The position numbers and the translations under genes are program-made. A stretch of 64,000 nucleotides of DNA. Origin: Enterococcus_I eurekensis (lineage in GTDB: Bacteria > Bacillota > Bacilli > Lactobacillales > Enterococcaceae). Below the pieces are notes generated by a model. It was not told the DNA's origin and ran no database searches. It was given only the letters and a program-made list of their open reading frames with translations. Below, one piece after another: positions 1 to 6,994 of the stretch; the first letter of the stretch is position 1; each line of letters begins with the position of its first letter. The stretch covers positions 1 to 64,000 of the forward strand of contig NZ_JBHSGT010000014.1 of the NCBI RefSeq assembly GCF_042654605.1, written 5' to 3'.

Positions 1-33
1 GGACTGATACTAATCGTTCGAGGACTTAACCAA
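1..33 (+). rRNA. 23S rRNA, 3' end (partial)
   Basis: The window opens with the conserved last bases of a Firmicutes 23S rRNA, ending in GAGGACTTAACCAA. The rest of the gene lies upstream of the window. A 5S rRNA follows about 85 bp later, as expected for the end of an rrn operon. Confidence 0.8.
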
Positions 34-118
34 ATAAAATAAAAAAATCTTCGATTTGTTTGAAATTCCATCTTCAATTCCAGTTTTGAGTGAATAAATT
101 TTACTCAAGAATTAAATA

Positions 119-235
119 GTGTGGTGGCGATAGCGAGAAGGATACACCTGTACCCATGCCGAACACAGAAGTTAAGCTTCTTAGCGCCGATTGTAGTGAA
201 GGGTTTCCCTTTGTGAGAGCAGGACGTCGCCACGC
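119..235 (+). rRNA. rrf: 5S rRNA
   Basis: The 5' end (GTGGTGGCGATAGCGAGAAG) pairs with the 3' end (GACGTCGCCACGC), and the central ACCCATGCCGAACACAGAAG loop is diagnostic of 5S rRNA. It sits between the 23S end and a tRNA cluster, so this is the tail of a ribosomal operon. End positions are good to a few bases. Confidence 0.93.
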
Positions 236-249
236 TGTTTTAAAAATAT

Positions 250-323
250 TCCGGCATAGCTCAGTTGGTAGTAGCGCATGACTGTTAATCATGATGTCGT
301 AGGTTCGAGTCCTACTGCCGGAG
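250..323 (+). tRNA. tRNA-Asn (GTT)
   Basis: Cloverleaf with acceptor stem TCCGGCA/TGCCGGA, anticodon GTT and a GGTTCGAGTCC T-arm. It is the first of twelve tRNA genes that follow the 5S rRNA. No CCA is encoded. Confidence 0.95.
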
Positions 324-367
324 TTCTCAATTGAGAAAAAAGAAGAGTAAATTGCTTTTTTAAGCCT

Positions 368-456
368 GGAGAGTTGTCCGAGTGGCCGAAGGAGCATGAT
401 TGGAAATCATGTAGATGGTAAACACTGTCTCAAGGGTTCAAATCCCTTACTCTCCG
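368..456 (+). tRNA. tRNA-Ser (GGA)
   Basis: Class II tRNA with a long variable arm, acceptor stem GGAGAGT/ACTCTCC and anticodon GGA. Confidence 0.95.
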
Positions 457-471
457 TAATCTTATTAGTAT

Positions 472-543
472 GGTCCGTTGGTCAAGCGGTTAAGACACCG
501 CCCTTTCACGGCGGTAACACGGGTTCGAATCCCGTACGGATCA
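472..543 (+). tRNA. tRNA-Glu (TTC)
   Basis: Acceptor stem GGTCCGT/ACGGATC, anticodon TTC, T-arm GGGTTCGAATCCC. Confidence 0.95.
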
Positions 544-559
544 TTGTATCATTTTAAAT

Positions 560-632
560 GGGGGTTTAGCTCAGCTGGGAGAGCATCTGCCTTACAAGCA
601 GAGGGTCAGCGGTTCGAACCCGTTAACCCCCA
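560..632 (+). tRNA. tRNA-Val (TAC)
   Basis: Acceptor stem GGGGGTT/AACCCCC, anticodon TAC, standard D- and T-arms. Confidence 0.95.
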
Positions 633-634
633 TT

Positions 635-708
635 GGTTTGGTAGTTCAGCTGGTTAGAATGCCTGCCTGTCACGCAGGAGGTCGCGGGTTCGAGTCCCGT
701 CCAGACCG
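635..708 (+). tRNA. tRNA-Asp (GTC)
   Basis: Acceptor stem GGTTTGG/CCAGACC with one G-T pair, anticodon GTC. Only two bases separate it from tRNA-Val. Confidence 0.95.
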
Positions 709-746
709 TTTTATTAAAATTTAATAAATACAAGATACTCAGTATT

Positions 747-819
747 GGCTCGGTAGCTCAGTTGGTAGAGCAATGGATTGAAGCTCCATGTGTCGGCGGT
801 TCGATTCCGTCTCGCGCCA
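747..819 (+). tRNA. tRNA-Phe (GAA)
   Basis: Cloverleaf starting GGCTCGGTAGCTCAG with anticodon GAA and ending TCGCGCCA. The acceptor stem has one mismatch (T4 opposite C). Confidence 0.93.
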
Positions 820-823
820 TTAT

Positions 824-904
824 GGAGGAGTAGCGAAGTGGCTAAACGCGACGGACTGTAAATCCGTTCCTTCGGGTTCAGTGGTTCGAATCCACTCTCC
901 TCCA
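824..904 (+). tRNA. tRNA-Tyr (GTA)
   Basis: Class II tRNA with acceptor stem GGAGGAG/CTCCTCC, anticodon GTA and a long variable arm. Confidence 0.95.
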
Positions 905-918
905 TTTTTTATTATAAT

Positions 919-989
919 AGGGACATAGTTTAAAGGTAGAACAACGGTCTCCAAAACCGTTAGTGTGGGTTCGATTCCTACTGTCCCTG
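919..989 (+). tRNA. tRNA-Trp (CCA)
   Basis: Acceptor stem AGGGACA/TGTCCCT, anticodon CCA. Confidence 0.95.
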
Positions 990-993
990 CCAT

Positions 994-1067
994 GGCGATC
1001 GTGGCGAAGTGGTTAACGCATCGGATTGTGGCTCCGACACTCGGGGGTTCGATTCCCCTCGTTCGCC
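994..1067 (+). tRNA. tRNA-His (GTG), copy 1
   Basis: Anticodon GTG, with an extra 5' G that pairs with C73, typical of tRNA-His. The gene and its tRNA-Gln neighbour are repeated exactly at 4273-4426. Confidence 0.95.
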
Positions 1068-1075
1068 TTTTTTAT

Positions 1076-1147
1076 TGGGGTATAGCCAAGCGGTAAGGCA
1101 AGGGACTTTGACTCCCTCATGCGTTGGTTCGAATCCAGCTACCCCAG
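1076..1147 (+). tRNA. tRNA-Gln (TTG), copy 1
   Basis: Acceptor stem TGGGGTA/TACCCCA, anticodon TTG. It is part of a 159-bp segment (991-1149) that recurs unchanged at 4270-4428. Confidence 0.95.
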
Positions 1148-1163
1148 TTTTTTTAGAGATAAT

Positions 1164-1234
<71 letters not shown>

Positions 1235-1250
1235 TTACTTTATTTAATTC

Positions 1251-1334
1251 GCCGACGTGGTGGAACTGGCAGACACGTTGGACTCAAAATCCAATGCCCG
1301 CGAGGGCGTGCCGGTTCGAACCCGGCCGTCGGTA
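1251..1334 (+). tRNA. tRNA-Leu (CAA)
   Basis: Class II tRNA with acceptor stem GCCGACG/CGTCGGT, anticodon CAA and a long variable arm. It is the last tRNA of the cluster and is followed at once by a terminator. Confidence 0.95.
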
Positions 1335-1340
1335 TTACTG

Positions 1341-1380
1341 ATGCATCAAGGTTTATAAGACCTTTGATGTATTTTTTTTT
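1341..1380 (+). terminator. Terminator of the rRNA-tRNA operon
   Basis: The stem ATGCATCAAGG/CCTTTGATGTAT is followed by a run of nine T residues, seven bases after tRNA-Leu. Confidence 0.85.
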
Positions 1381-1826
1381 GCTATTTTTTTAGAGAGGAA
1401 AATCAAACTAACTACGGAAGTAACTACGAATTCATCAACTTGACGACATAAAGCTGATGAATTTTTCCATTACTTTCTCATTACGACTCTCAGTTGCTTC
1501 TATGTAAATGGTAGCTGAAATTGAAGAATTGTATGAGTACCATCTTAATAATCAGAGAATTGATACCTATCATTGTATTGCAAAAGAGAAGCTCCGCTAT
1601 ATCAAGAAAGTGAAGTTTTATTTGATATAGTTTTTGAGAAGTGATGGAACTAAAAAATTATCTAATGTACTCATACAATATTTAGTTTGGATTGAAAATA
1701 TAAAAGTAGGTTTCTAAATATTTTATATTTTGGGCATTTACTGAAACCTACTATAAAAAGCGTTTCATGAGAATATAATCCAAACGCCTTTAATCGACAC
1801 ATAACTATCGATTAAAGGCATTTAGA
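1381..1826. other. Intergenic stretch without a convincing gene
   Basis: About 450 bp of AT-rich DNA. It contains a hairpin AATTCATCA/TGATGAATT followed by T residues (1429-1466, terminator-like), a 40-codon reading frame at 1508-1630 without a clear ribosome binding site, and a 10-bp perfect inverted repeat AGTAGGTTTC/GAAACCTACT (1705-1714 and 1743-1752). The mix of short frames and loose hairpins looks like decayed DNA, perhaps from a mobile element. No transposase motif was recognised. Confidence 0.5.
1786..1819 (-). terminator. Hairpin downstream of the Fe-S assembly gene
   Basis: The 12-bp perfect inverted repeat GCCTTTAATCGA/TCGATTAAAGGC lies just past the stop codon of the minus-strand gene at 1827. 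The T run after it is short, so termination is likely but not certain. Confidence 0.5.
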
Positions 1827-2168
1827 TTAACCTGGATTGATTCCTAATGAAATTCGTGCAAAGCGGCTAATACGAGTGATTTTCCATGCAGGGGACCAGA
1901 CGATATGGACCTCGACACTTTTAATTACTGGTATTTGTAAAAGAGCAGCTTCGATTTCGATTGGAACGGATTCGATACATTCACAACCAATACCTGTAAA
2001 AGTAACGGTAATATCACAATGATTTTGTTCGTCAAGTTGAATTTCATAGATAAACCCTAAATTATAAATATCGACTTCGATTTCTGGGTCGTAAATTTGT
2101 TCTAGTTTTTCGATTAATTGATTGCTAATCGCTTTTGCTCGTTCATTAATTTTGATATCATCTCTCAT
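1827..2168 (-). CDS. MIP18/DUF59 family metal-sulfur cluster assembly factor
   Basis: A 113-aa protein of the DUF59 (SufT/PaaD/MIP18) family, whose members help mature or deliver Fe-S clusters in the cytoplasm. The family signature DPEIEVDIYNLGFIYEI lies near residues 29-45. It is followed by VTFTGIGCECIESVP, where the paired cysteines of GCEC are the likely metal-binding residues, and the C-terminal WSPAWKITRISRFAR block. I chose the ATG at 2168 because a GAAGGA ribosome binding site lies ten bases upstream; an in-frame TTG at 2177 is too close to it. The gene stands alone and converges on nothing nearby. No Fe-S client is encoded next to it, but the neighbouring IlvD is itself an Fe-S enzyme on the opposite strand, which could be coincidence. 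Confidence 0.85.
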   Translation of the reverse strand: MRDDIKINERAKAISNQLIEKLEQIYDPEIEVDIYNLGFIYEIQLDEQNHCDITVTFTGIGCECIESVPIEIEAALLQIPVIKSVEVHIVWSPAWKITRISRFARISLGINPG

Positions 2169-2289
2169 ACTTATCAAATCCTTCCATCTTTAAACTTCAA
2201 TATGCTTCTCATTTTTTCATGAAAACGAAATTTTTGCAATAGAATATTCATCTATTTTTCATTTTATTACTAGATTCCTTTCATTTTTA

Positions 2290-2298
2290 TGTTAGAAT
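2290..2298 (+). promoter_or_regulatory. Extended -10 promoter element of ilvD
   Basis: TGTTAGAAT fits an extended -10 (TGn then TAGAAT); the -35 region is weak. A start of transcription near 2305 would place the 2289 ATG upstream of the message, which supports the TTG at 2364 as the ilvD start. Confidence 0.4.
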
Positions 2299-2363
2299 GT
2301 AATTCAAATAGTATGAAAATACTGACAATTATATCAAGCTTTTTTGAGGGGAGCGTTTTTCGA

Positions 2364-4064
2364 TTGACAAAAGATCATAAAAAAGATATTAGAATTCGAA
2401 GTAATGTATATGACAGTATGGTTAAATCACCAAACCGAGCGATGTTACGTGCTACAGGTATGGGAGATGAAGAATTTAAAAAACCGATTATTGGTGTGAT
2501 TAGCACGTGGGCTGAAAATACGCCTTGTAACATTCACTTACATGATTTAGGTAAGTTAGCTAAAAAAGGAGTTCAAACAGCAGGTGGTTGGCCAGTTCAA
2601 TTTGGTACGATTACGGTAGCTGACGGAATTGCGATGGGCACGCCTGGTATGCGTTATTCACTACCCTCTCGGGATATTATCGCAGATTCTGTGGAAGCGG
2701 CTGTTGGCGGTCATAACTGTGATGCGTTTGTAGCCATTGGTGGCTGTGATAAAAACATGCCGGGCTGTATGATTGCGATTGCGAATACCGAAATTCCAGC
2801 AATTTTTGTTTATGGTGGTACCATTGCCCCTGGTAAATTGGATGGAAAAGATATTGATCTTGTGTCCGTTTTTGAAGCCATTGGTAAATGGAATCATAAC
2901 GATATGACAGCTGAAGAAGTTCGTCGGATTGAATGCAATGCTTGTCCAGGACCTGGGGGCTGTGGGGGCATGTATACGGCAAATACGATGGCCTCTGCAA
3001 TTGAAGCAATGGGAATGAGTTTACCAGGTTCATCTTCCAATCCAGCAACAACAGAAGCCAAGTTACGCGATGTTGAAGCTGCAGGTGAAGCAGTCTTGAA
3101 GTTATTAGAAAAAAGAATCTACCCGAAAGACATTATGACACGTAAAGCGTTTGAAAATGCGATTACAGTTGTCATGGCTTTAGGTGGTTCGACGAATGCG
3201 ATTTTACATTTAATGGCAATGGCGCATGCCGCTAATGTTCATTTAACGTTAGATGATTTTAATGATTTTCAAGAAAAAGTTCCTCATTTAGCAGATTTAA
3301 AACCAAGTGGTCAATACGTTTTTCAAGATTTATATGAAGTTGGTGGTGTTTCAGCCGTGATGAAATACTTACTTGAAAAAGGTTTTATTCATGGCGACTG
3401 CTTAACGGTTACTGGAAAAACGATTGCGGAAAACTTAGCCGATGTTCCTTCTCTAACTGAAGGACAAAAAGTTATTATGCCTTTAGAAAGGCCTAAACGT
3501 GAAGATGGTCCACTAATTGTTTTACATGGGAATTTAGCACCAGATGGAGCAGTCGCTAAAGTTTCAGGCGTAAAAGTTCGTCGTCACGTTGGTCCTGCTA
3601 AAGTCTTTAACACAGAAGAAGAAGCGATTCAAGCCGTTTTATCAGATGAAATTATCGATGGCGATGTAGTTGTTGTCCGCTATGTTGGACCTAAAGGAGG
3701 TCCAGGTATGCCTGAAATGCTTTCACTTTCAAGTATGATTGTAGGGAAAGGACAAGGGGAGACGGTAGCTCTCTTAACCGATGGACGATTTTCAGGCGGT
3801 ACTTATGGATTAGTTGTTGGACATATTGCCCCTGAAGCGCAAGATGGTGGACCAATTGCGCTACTTCAAACAGGTGATATGGTAACAATCGATCAAGACA
3901 CCAAAGAGCTAACGATGGCTGTCACGAAAGAGGAGTTAATAAAACGACAATCTGCGCTCGTAATTCCGCCATTACATTCACGTGGCGTACTTGGAAAGTA
4001 TGCCCATATCGTATCAAGTTCATCTAAAGGCGCGATTACAGATTTCTGGAAAAAAGAAGAATAA
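2364..4064 (+). CDS. ilvD: Dihydroxy-acid dehydratase IlvD
   Basis: This enzyme dehydrates 2,3-dihydroxy-isovalerate and 2,3-dihydroxy-methylvalerate to the keto acids that give valine and isoleucine. It is a cytoplasmic Fe-S enzyme of 566 aa, normal for the family. Cluster-binding cysteines are visible in GGCDKNMPGC (about residue 120) and CNACPGPGGCGGMYTAN (about 190), and the C-terminal GPKGGPGMPEM and LTDGRFSGGTYG blocks are conserved. An in-frame ATG exists at 2289, but a GAGGGG ribosome binding site at 2346-2351 precedes the TTG at 2364, and the likely -10 element overlaps the earlier ATG, so I take the TTG. The gene is 34 kb from ilvBNCA, so the pathway is split over two loci here. Confidence 0.95.
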   Translation: MTKDHKKDIRIRSNVYDSMVKSPNRAMLRATGMGDEEFKKPIIGVISTWAENTPCNIHLHDLGKLAKKGVQTAGGWPVQFGTITVADGIAMGTPGMRYSLPSRDIIADSVEAAVGGHNCDAFVAIGGCDKNMPGCMIAIANTEIPAIFVYGGTIAPGKLDGKDIDLVSVFEAIGKWNHNDMTAEEVRRIECNACPGPGGCGGMYTANTMASAIEAMGMSLPGSSSNPATTEAKLRDVEAAGEAVLKLLEKRIYPKDIMTRKAFENAITVVMALGGSTNAILHLMAMAHAANVHLTLDDFNDFQEKVPHLADLKPSGQYVFQDLYEVGGVSAVMKYLLEKGFIHGDCLTVTGKTIAENLADVPSLTEGQKVIMPLERPKREDGPLIVLHGNLAPDGAVAKVSGVKVRRHVGPAKVFNTEEEAIQAVLSDEIIDGDVVVVRYVGPKGGPGMPEMLSLSSMIVGKGQGETVALLTDGRFSGGTYGLVVGHIAPEAQDGGPIALLQTGDMVTIDQDTKELTMAVTKEELIKRQSALVIPPLHSRGVLGKYAHIVSSSSKGAITDFWKKEE

Positions 4065-4108
4065 AAGAAAATGATGATTGAAAGATAACGTGTATTACAA
4101 AATGATGA

Positions 4109-4155
4109 GTCTTCTAAAACCACTATTTAATAGGTTTTGGAAGATTTATTATTTT
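4109..4155 (+). terminator. Terminator of ilvD
   Basis: The stem TCTTCTAAAACC/GGTTTTGGAAGA is followed by TTTATTATTTT, 45 bp after the ilvD stop codon. Confidence 0.75.
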
Positions 4156-4199
4156 AAGTAAGATAACATGAAAATAAAAAGAAAAAATCAAAAAAGAGG

Positions 4200-4227
4200 T
4201 TGTAATTTAAATTAACTGGTGTATAAT
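4200..4227 (+). promoter_or_regulatory. Promoter of the second tRNA-His/Gln copy
   Basis: TTGTAA and TATAAT are separated by 16 bp and lie about 45 bp upstream of the duplicated tRNA pair, so the copy has its own promoter outside the rrn operon. Confidence 0.6.
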
Positions 4228-4272
4228 AAGAAACTGTTGAGGCGAGATTAATCGCTTCGAGAGAATAGTCAT

Positions 4273-4346
4273 GGCGATCGTGGCGAAGTGGTTAACGCAT
4301 CGGATTGTGGCTCCGACACTCGGGGGTTCGATTCCCCTCGTTCGCC
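4273..4346 (+). tRNA. tRNA-His (GTG), copy 2
   Basis: Identical to the gene at 994-1067 (anticodon GTG), here with its own promoter and downstream terminator. Confidence 0.95.
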
Positions 4347-4354
4347 TTTTTTAT

Positions 4355-4426
4355 TGGGGTATAGCCAAGCGGTAAGGCAAGGGACTTTGACTCCCTCATG
4401 CGTTGGTTCGAATCCAGCTACCCCAG
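4355..4426 (+). tRNA. tRNA-Gln (TTG), copy 2
   Basis: Identical to the gene at 1076-1147 (anticodon TTG). Confidence 0.95.
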
Positions 4427-4440
4427 TTAAATAGATAAAA

Positions 4441-4480
4441 AGAGATTGTACTAAGTGTAAGCTTAGTGCAATCTCTTTTT
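4441..4480 (+). terminator. Terminator of the tRNA-His/Gln copy
   Basis: The stem AGAGATTGTACTAAG/CTTAGTGCAATCTCT with TTTTT after it is a strong intrinsic terminator, 14 bp after tRNA-Gln. Confidence 0.85.
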
Positions 4481-4501
4481 ATGTTTGAACGAGTGAATTA
4501 T

Positions 4502-4555
4502 TTGACATAAATGACTGATAATATTATAGTTGTTTTGTAGATTACGTATGTAATC
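4502..4555 (+). promoter_or_regulatory. Promoter and palindromic operator of the copper ATPase
   Basis: TTGACA (4502-4507) and TATAGT (4525-4530) are 17 bp apart. The palindrome GATTAC-GTAT-GTAATC (4540-4555) sits at the expected start of transcription, where a repressor would block it. It contains TAC and TGTA half-sites like the cop box of CopY but with different spacing, so the regulator is unproven, and no regulator gene is adjacent. Confidence 0.5.
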
Positions 4556-4580
4556 GTTAGAAGTAGAGGAGGAAAGTAAT

Positions 4581-6713
4581 ATGAAAGAAGAACATAATCA
4601 CCACGAACAGCATCATATGGAGCAACCTCAAGCACATTCTAATCACCAACATCATCATAATAATCATTCGATGACGATGGAAAGTTCGCACAGTGATCAT
4701 CAGATGGGAAACGATCATCATAACCAGGATAGTCACGATCATGAGGGAATGGATCATTCCATGCATCATGGAAATTTCAAACAAAAATTCTGGTTGTCAC
4801 TTATCATAGCAATCCCGATTTTACTTATTTCCCCTATGATGGGTGTTGATTTACCGTTTCAATTTCAATTTCCTGGATCAGAATGGCTCGTATTAATATT
4901 AGCAACTATTTTATTTCTATACGGAGGGCAACCATTTTTAAGTGGCGCTAAAATGGAAATAAAGGCAAAAAATCCCGCTATGATGACGTTGATTTCAATG
5001 GGGATTACCGTGGCTTACATTTATAGTCTGTACGCTTTTGTTATTAATCAATTTAGCCATCATCATGTAATGGATTTCTTTTGGGAACTGGCTTCCTTAA
5101 TCGTAATTATGTTACTTGGCCATTGGATTGAAATGAATGGAGTTGCTAATGCTGGAGACGCCTTAAAAAAATTGGCTGAATTGTTACCGGATGAAGTAAC
5201 TCGCATTAAGGACAATGGGGAGCAAGAGACTGTTTCACTACAAATGGTCCATGAAGGTGATTCATTAGTTGTCAGAGCTGGTGATAAAATGCCAACCGAT
5301 GGTATTATCGAAAAGGGTTCATCGATTGCGGATGAATCGGCTGTTACCGGCGAATCACGTGGTGTGGTAAAAAAAGTCAATGATCGAGTTATCGGAGGTT
5401 CGGTCAATGGCGATGGTACTATACAGATTCGCGTAACTGGAACGGGCGAAAGCGGTTATTTAGCGAAAGTGATGGAAATGGTGCGCAAGGCCCAGTCAGA
5501 GAAATCCAAATTAGAAGCCTTGTCAGATAAAGTGGCAAAATGGTTGTTTTATATTGCTTTAACTGTCGGTTTAAGCGCTTTTGCTGTTTGGCTTATCTTA
5601 GGTGATTTACCCTTGGCGTTAGAGCGAATGGTAACCGTCTTTATCATTGCCTGTCCGCATGCATTAGGTTTAGCCATTCCTTTGGTTGTTGCTCGTTCAA
5701 CATCGATTGCAGCTAAGAATGGTTTATTGTTAAAAAATCGTATGGCTTTAGAAAACGGCCATGACATTGATAAAGTACTCTTAGATAAGACAGGTACTTT
5801 AACAGAAGGTTCATTTGCTGTTACTGGTGCAGAACTATTGAATGAACAATATACAATCACTGAAATGTTTCAATACATTGGTGCATTGGAAGCTTCAGCG
5901 AACCATCCAATTGCCAAAGGAATCATGAGCCATATCAAGGAAAAAGGAATTAGTTTTTATCAAGCAACCGAAGAAAAAAATTTAACAGGGATTGGGTTAC
6001 AAGGAATCGTTGAAGGGAAACAAGTTAAAATTGTGAATGGTAAGGCTTTGGAACGTTTAGATTTAGTCGTTGATCAAAAGATTATTGGAAAATATCAAGA
6101 GCAAGGAAATACGATTAGTTACTTATTGATTGAGGATCAGTTAATTGGCTTGATTGCTTTAGGTGACAAAGTTAAACCAGAAGCTAAAGCGTTTATTGCA
6201 AGTCTAATTGAACGTAAAATTGAACCTGTTATGCTGACAGGCGATAATGAAGAAGCTGCCAAAAATGTTGCCAATTATTTAGGGATTACGAATTTCCAAG
6301 GAGGACTCTTGCCTGAAGATAAAGAAGCGATTGTGACAAAACTTGTGAGCGAAGAACAGCGGATTGCGATGGTTGGTGATGGGATTAATGACGCACCAAG
6401 CTTAGCTCGCGCGACTGTCGGAATTGCGATTGGTGCAGGAACAGACGTTGCATTGGACTCAGCAGATATTATTTTAACGAATAGTAATCCAGAGGACATT
6501 CTACGTTTCCTTGATTTAGCAAAGCAGACTCGTCGTAAAATGGTCCAAAACTTGTGGTGGGGGGCAGGTTACAATCTGATTGCGATCCCCTTAGCAGCCG
6601 GAATTTTAGCACCAGTTGGGATTGTACTAAGTCCAGCGGTCGGTGCAATTTTAATGTCATTAAGTACAGTTATTGTTGCTTTAAATGCAATGACGTTGAC
6701 GATAAAAAAATAA
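4581..6713 (+). CDS. copB: Copper/silver-exporting P-type ATPase, CopB type
   Basis: A 710-aa P1B-type ATPase that pumps copper or silver out across the cytoplasmic membrane. The first 63 residues are very rich in His and Met and replace the usual CXXC metal-binding domains. The ion-path motif is CPH (residues 358-360), the mark of CopB rather than CPC of CopA. Other motifs are TGES (256-259, actuator), DKTGTLT (phosphorylation at D402) and GDGINDAPSLA near 600. About eight membrane segments are seen. An AGGAGGAAA ribosome binding site precedes the ATG. The gene is monocistronic; no copY, copA or copZ is next to it, unlike the Enterococcus hirae cop operon. Control probably acts at the palindrome at 4540-4555. 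Confidence 0.92.
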   Translation: MKEEHNHHEQHHMEQPQAHSNHQHHHNNHSMTMESSHSDHQMGNDHHNQDSHDHEGMDHSMHHGNFKQKFWLSLIIAIPILLISPMMGVDLPFQFQFPGSEWLVLILATILFLYGGQPFLSGAKMEIKAKNPAMMTLISMGITVAYIYSLYAFVINQFSHHHVMDFFWELASLIVIMLLGHWIEMNGVANAGDALKKLAELLPDEVTRIKDNGEQETVSLQMVHEGDSLVVRAGDKMPTDGIIEKGSSIADESAVTGESRGVVKKVNDRVIGGSVNGDGTIQIRVTGTGESGYLAKVMEMVRKAQSEKSKLEALSDKVAKWLFYIALTVGLSAFAVWLILGDLPLALERMVTVFIIACPHALGLAIPLVVARSTSIAAKNGLLLKNRMALENGHDIDKVLLDKTGTLTEGSFAVTGAELLNEQYTITEMFQYIGALEASANHPIAKGIMSHIKEKGISFYQATEEKNLTGIGLQGIVEGKQVKIVNGKALERLDLVVDQKIIGKYQEQGNTISYLLIEDQLIGLIALGDKVKPEAKAFIASLIERKIEPVMLTGDNEEAAKNVANYLGITNFQGGLLPEDKEAIVTKLVSEEQRIAMVGDGINDAPSLARATVGIAIGAGTDVALDSADIILTNSNPEDILRFLDLAKQTRRKMVQNLWWGAGYNLIAIPLAAGILAPVGIVLSPAVGAILMSLSTVIVALNAMTLTIKK

Positions 6714-6729
6714 ATAATGAAGCAAGAGT

Positions 6730-6765
6730 AAGGTGATAGTCTAATCGGCTGTCATCTTTTTTTAT
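6730..6765 (+). terminator. Terminator of copB
   Basis: AAGGTGATAG pairs with CTGTCATCTT (two G-T pairs) and is followed by a T run. Confidence 0.65.
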
Positions 6766-6994
6766 CATAAAAAAAGTGAATGGAAACCATAGTTATAATT
6801 AACTTTTTTGGGTTGACCCTGACCTTAAAAAAATAGATAATACAGGCATTCATCTAAAGTTGAACTCTTTGAAATATGGACCATCAAAACATTTTAAAGA
6901 TATTATTTTTTGATAAGATGATATCTCTTGAAGTGTTTCATTTTGAGTTTATTTACATTGAATCGATGAAAAATTAAGGGAGTTAGGGAGAAAA

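Larger units (their letters stand above)
4270..4428 (+). repeat. Exact 159-bp duplication of the tRNA-His/tRNA-Gln segment
   Basis: Bases 4270-4428 match 991-1149 without a difference as read by eye, including the 8-bp spacer between the genes and the three bases before tRNA-His. Identity stops abruptly on both sides. Confidence 0.9.

Noticed and set aside
4557..4784. Minus-strand Met/His-rich frame opposite the copB start
   Set aside because: It is the shadow of the His-rich N-terminus of CopB.
6766..6994. Possible c-di-AMP (ydaO) riboswitch before kup
   Set aside because: Potassium genes often have one, but none of the conserved motifs can be found here.
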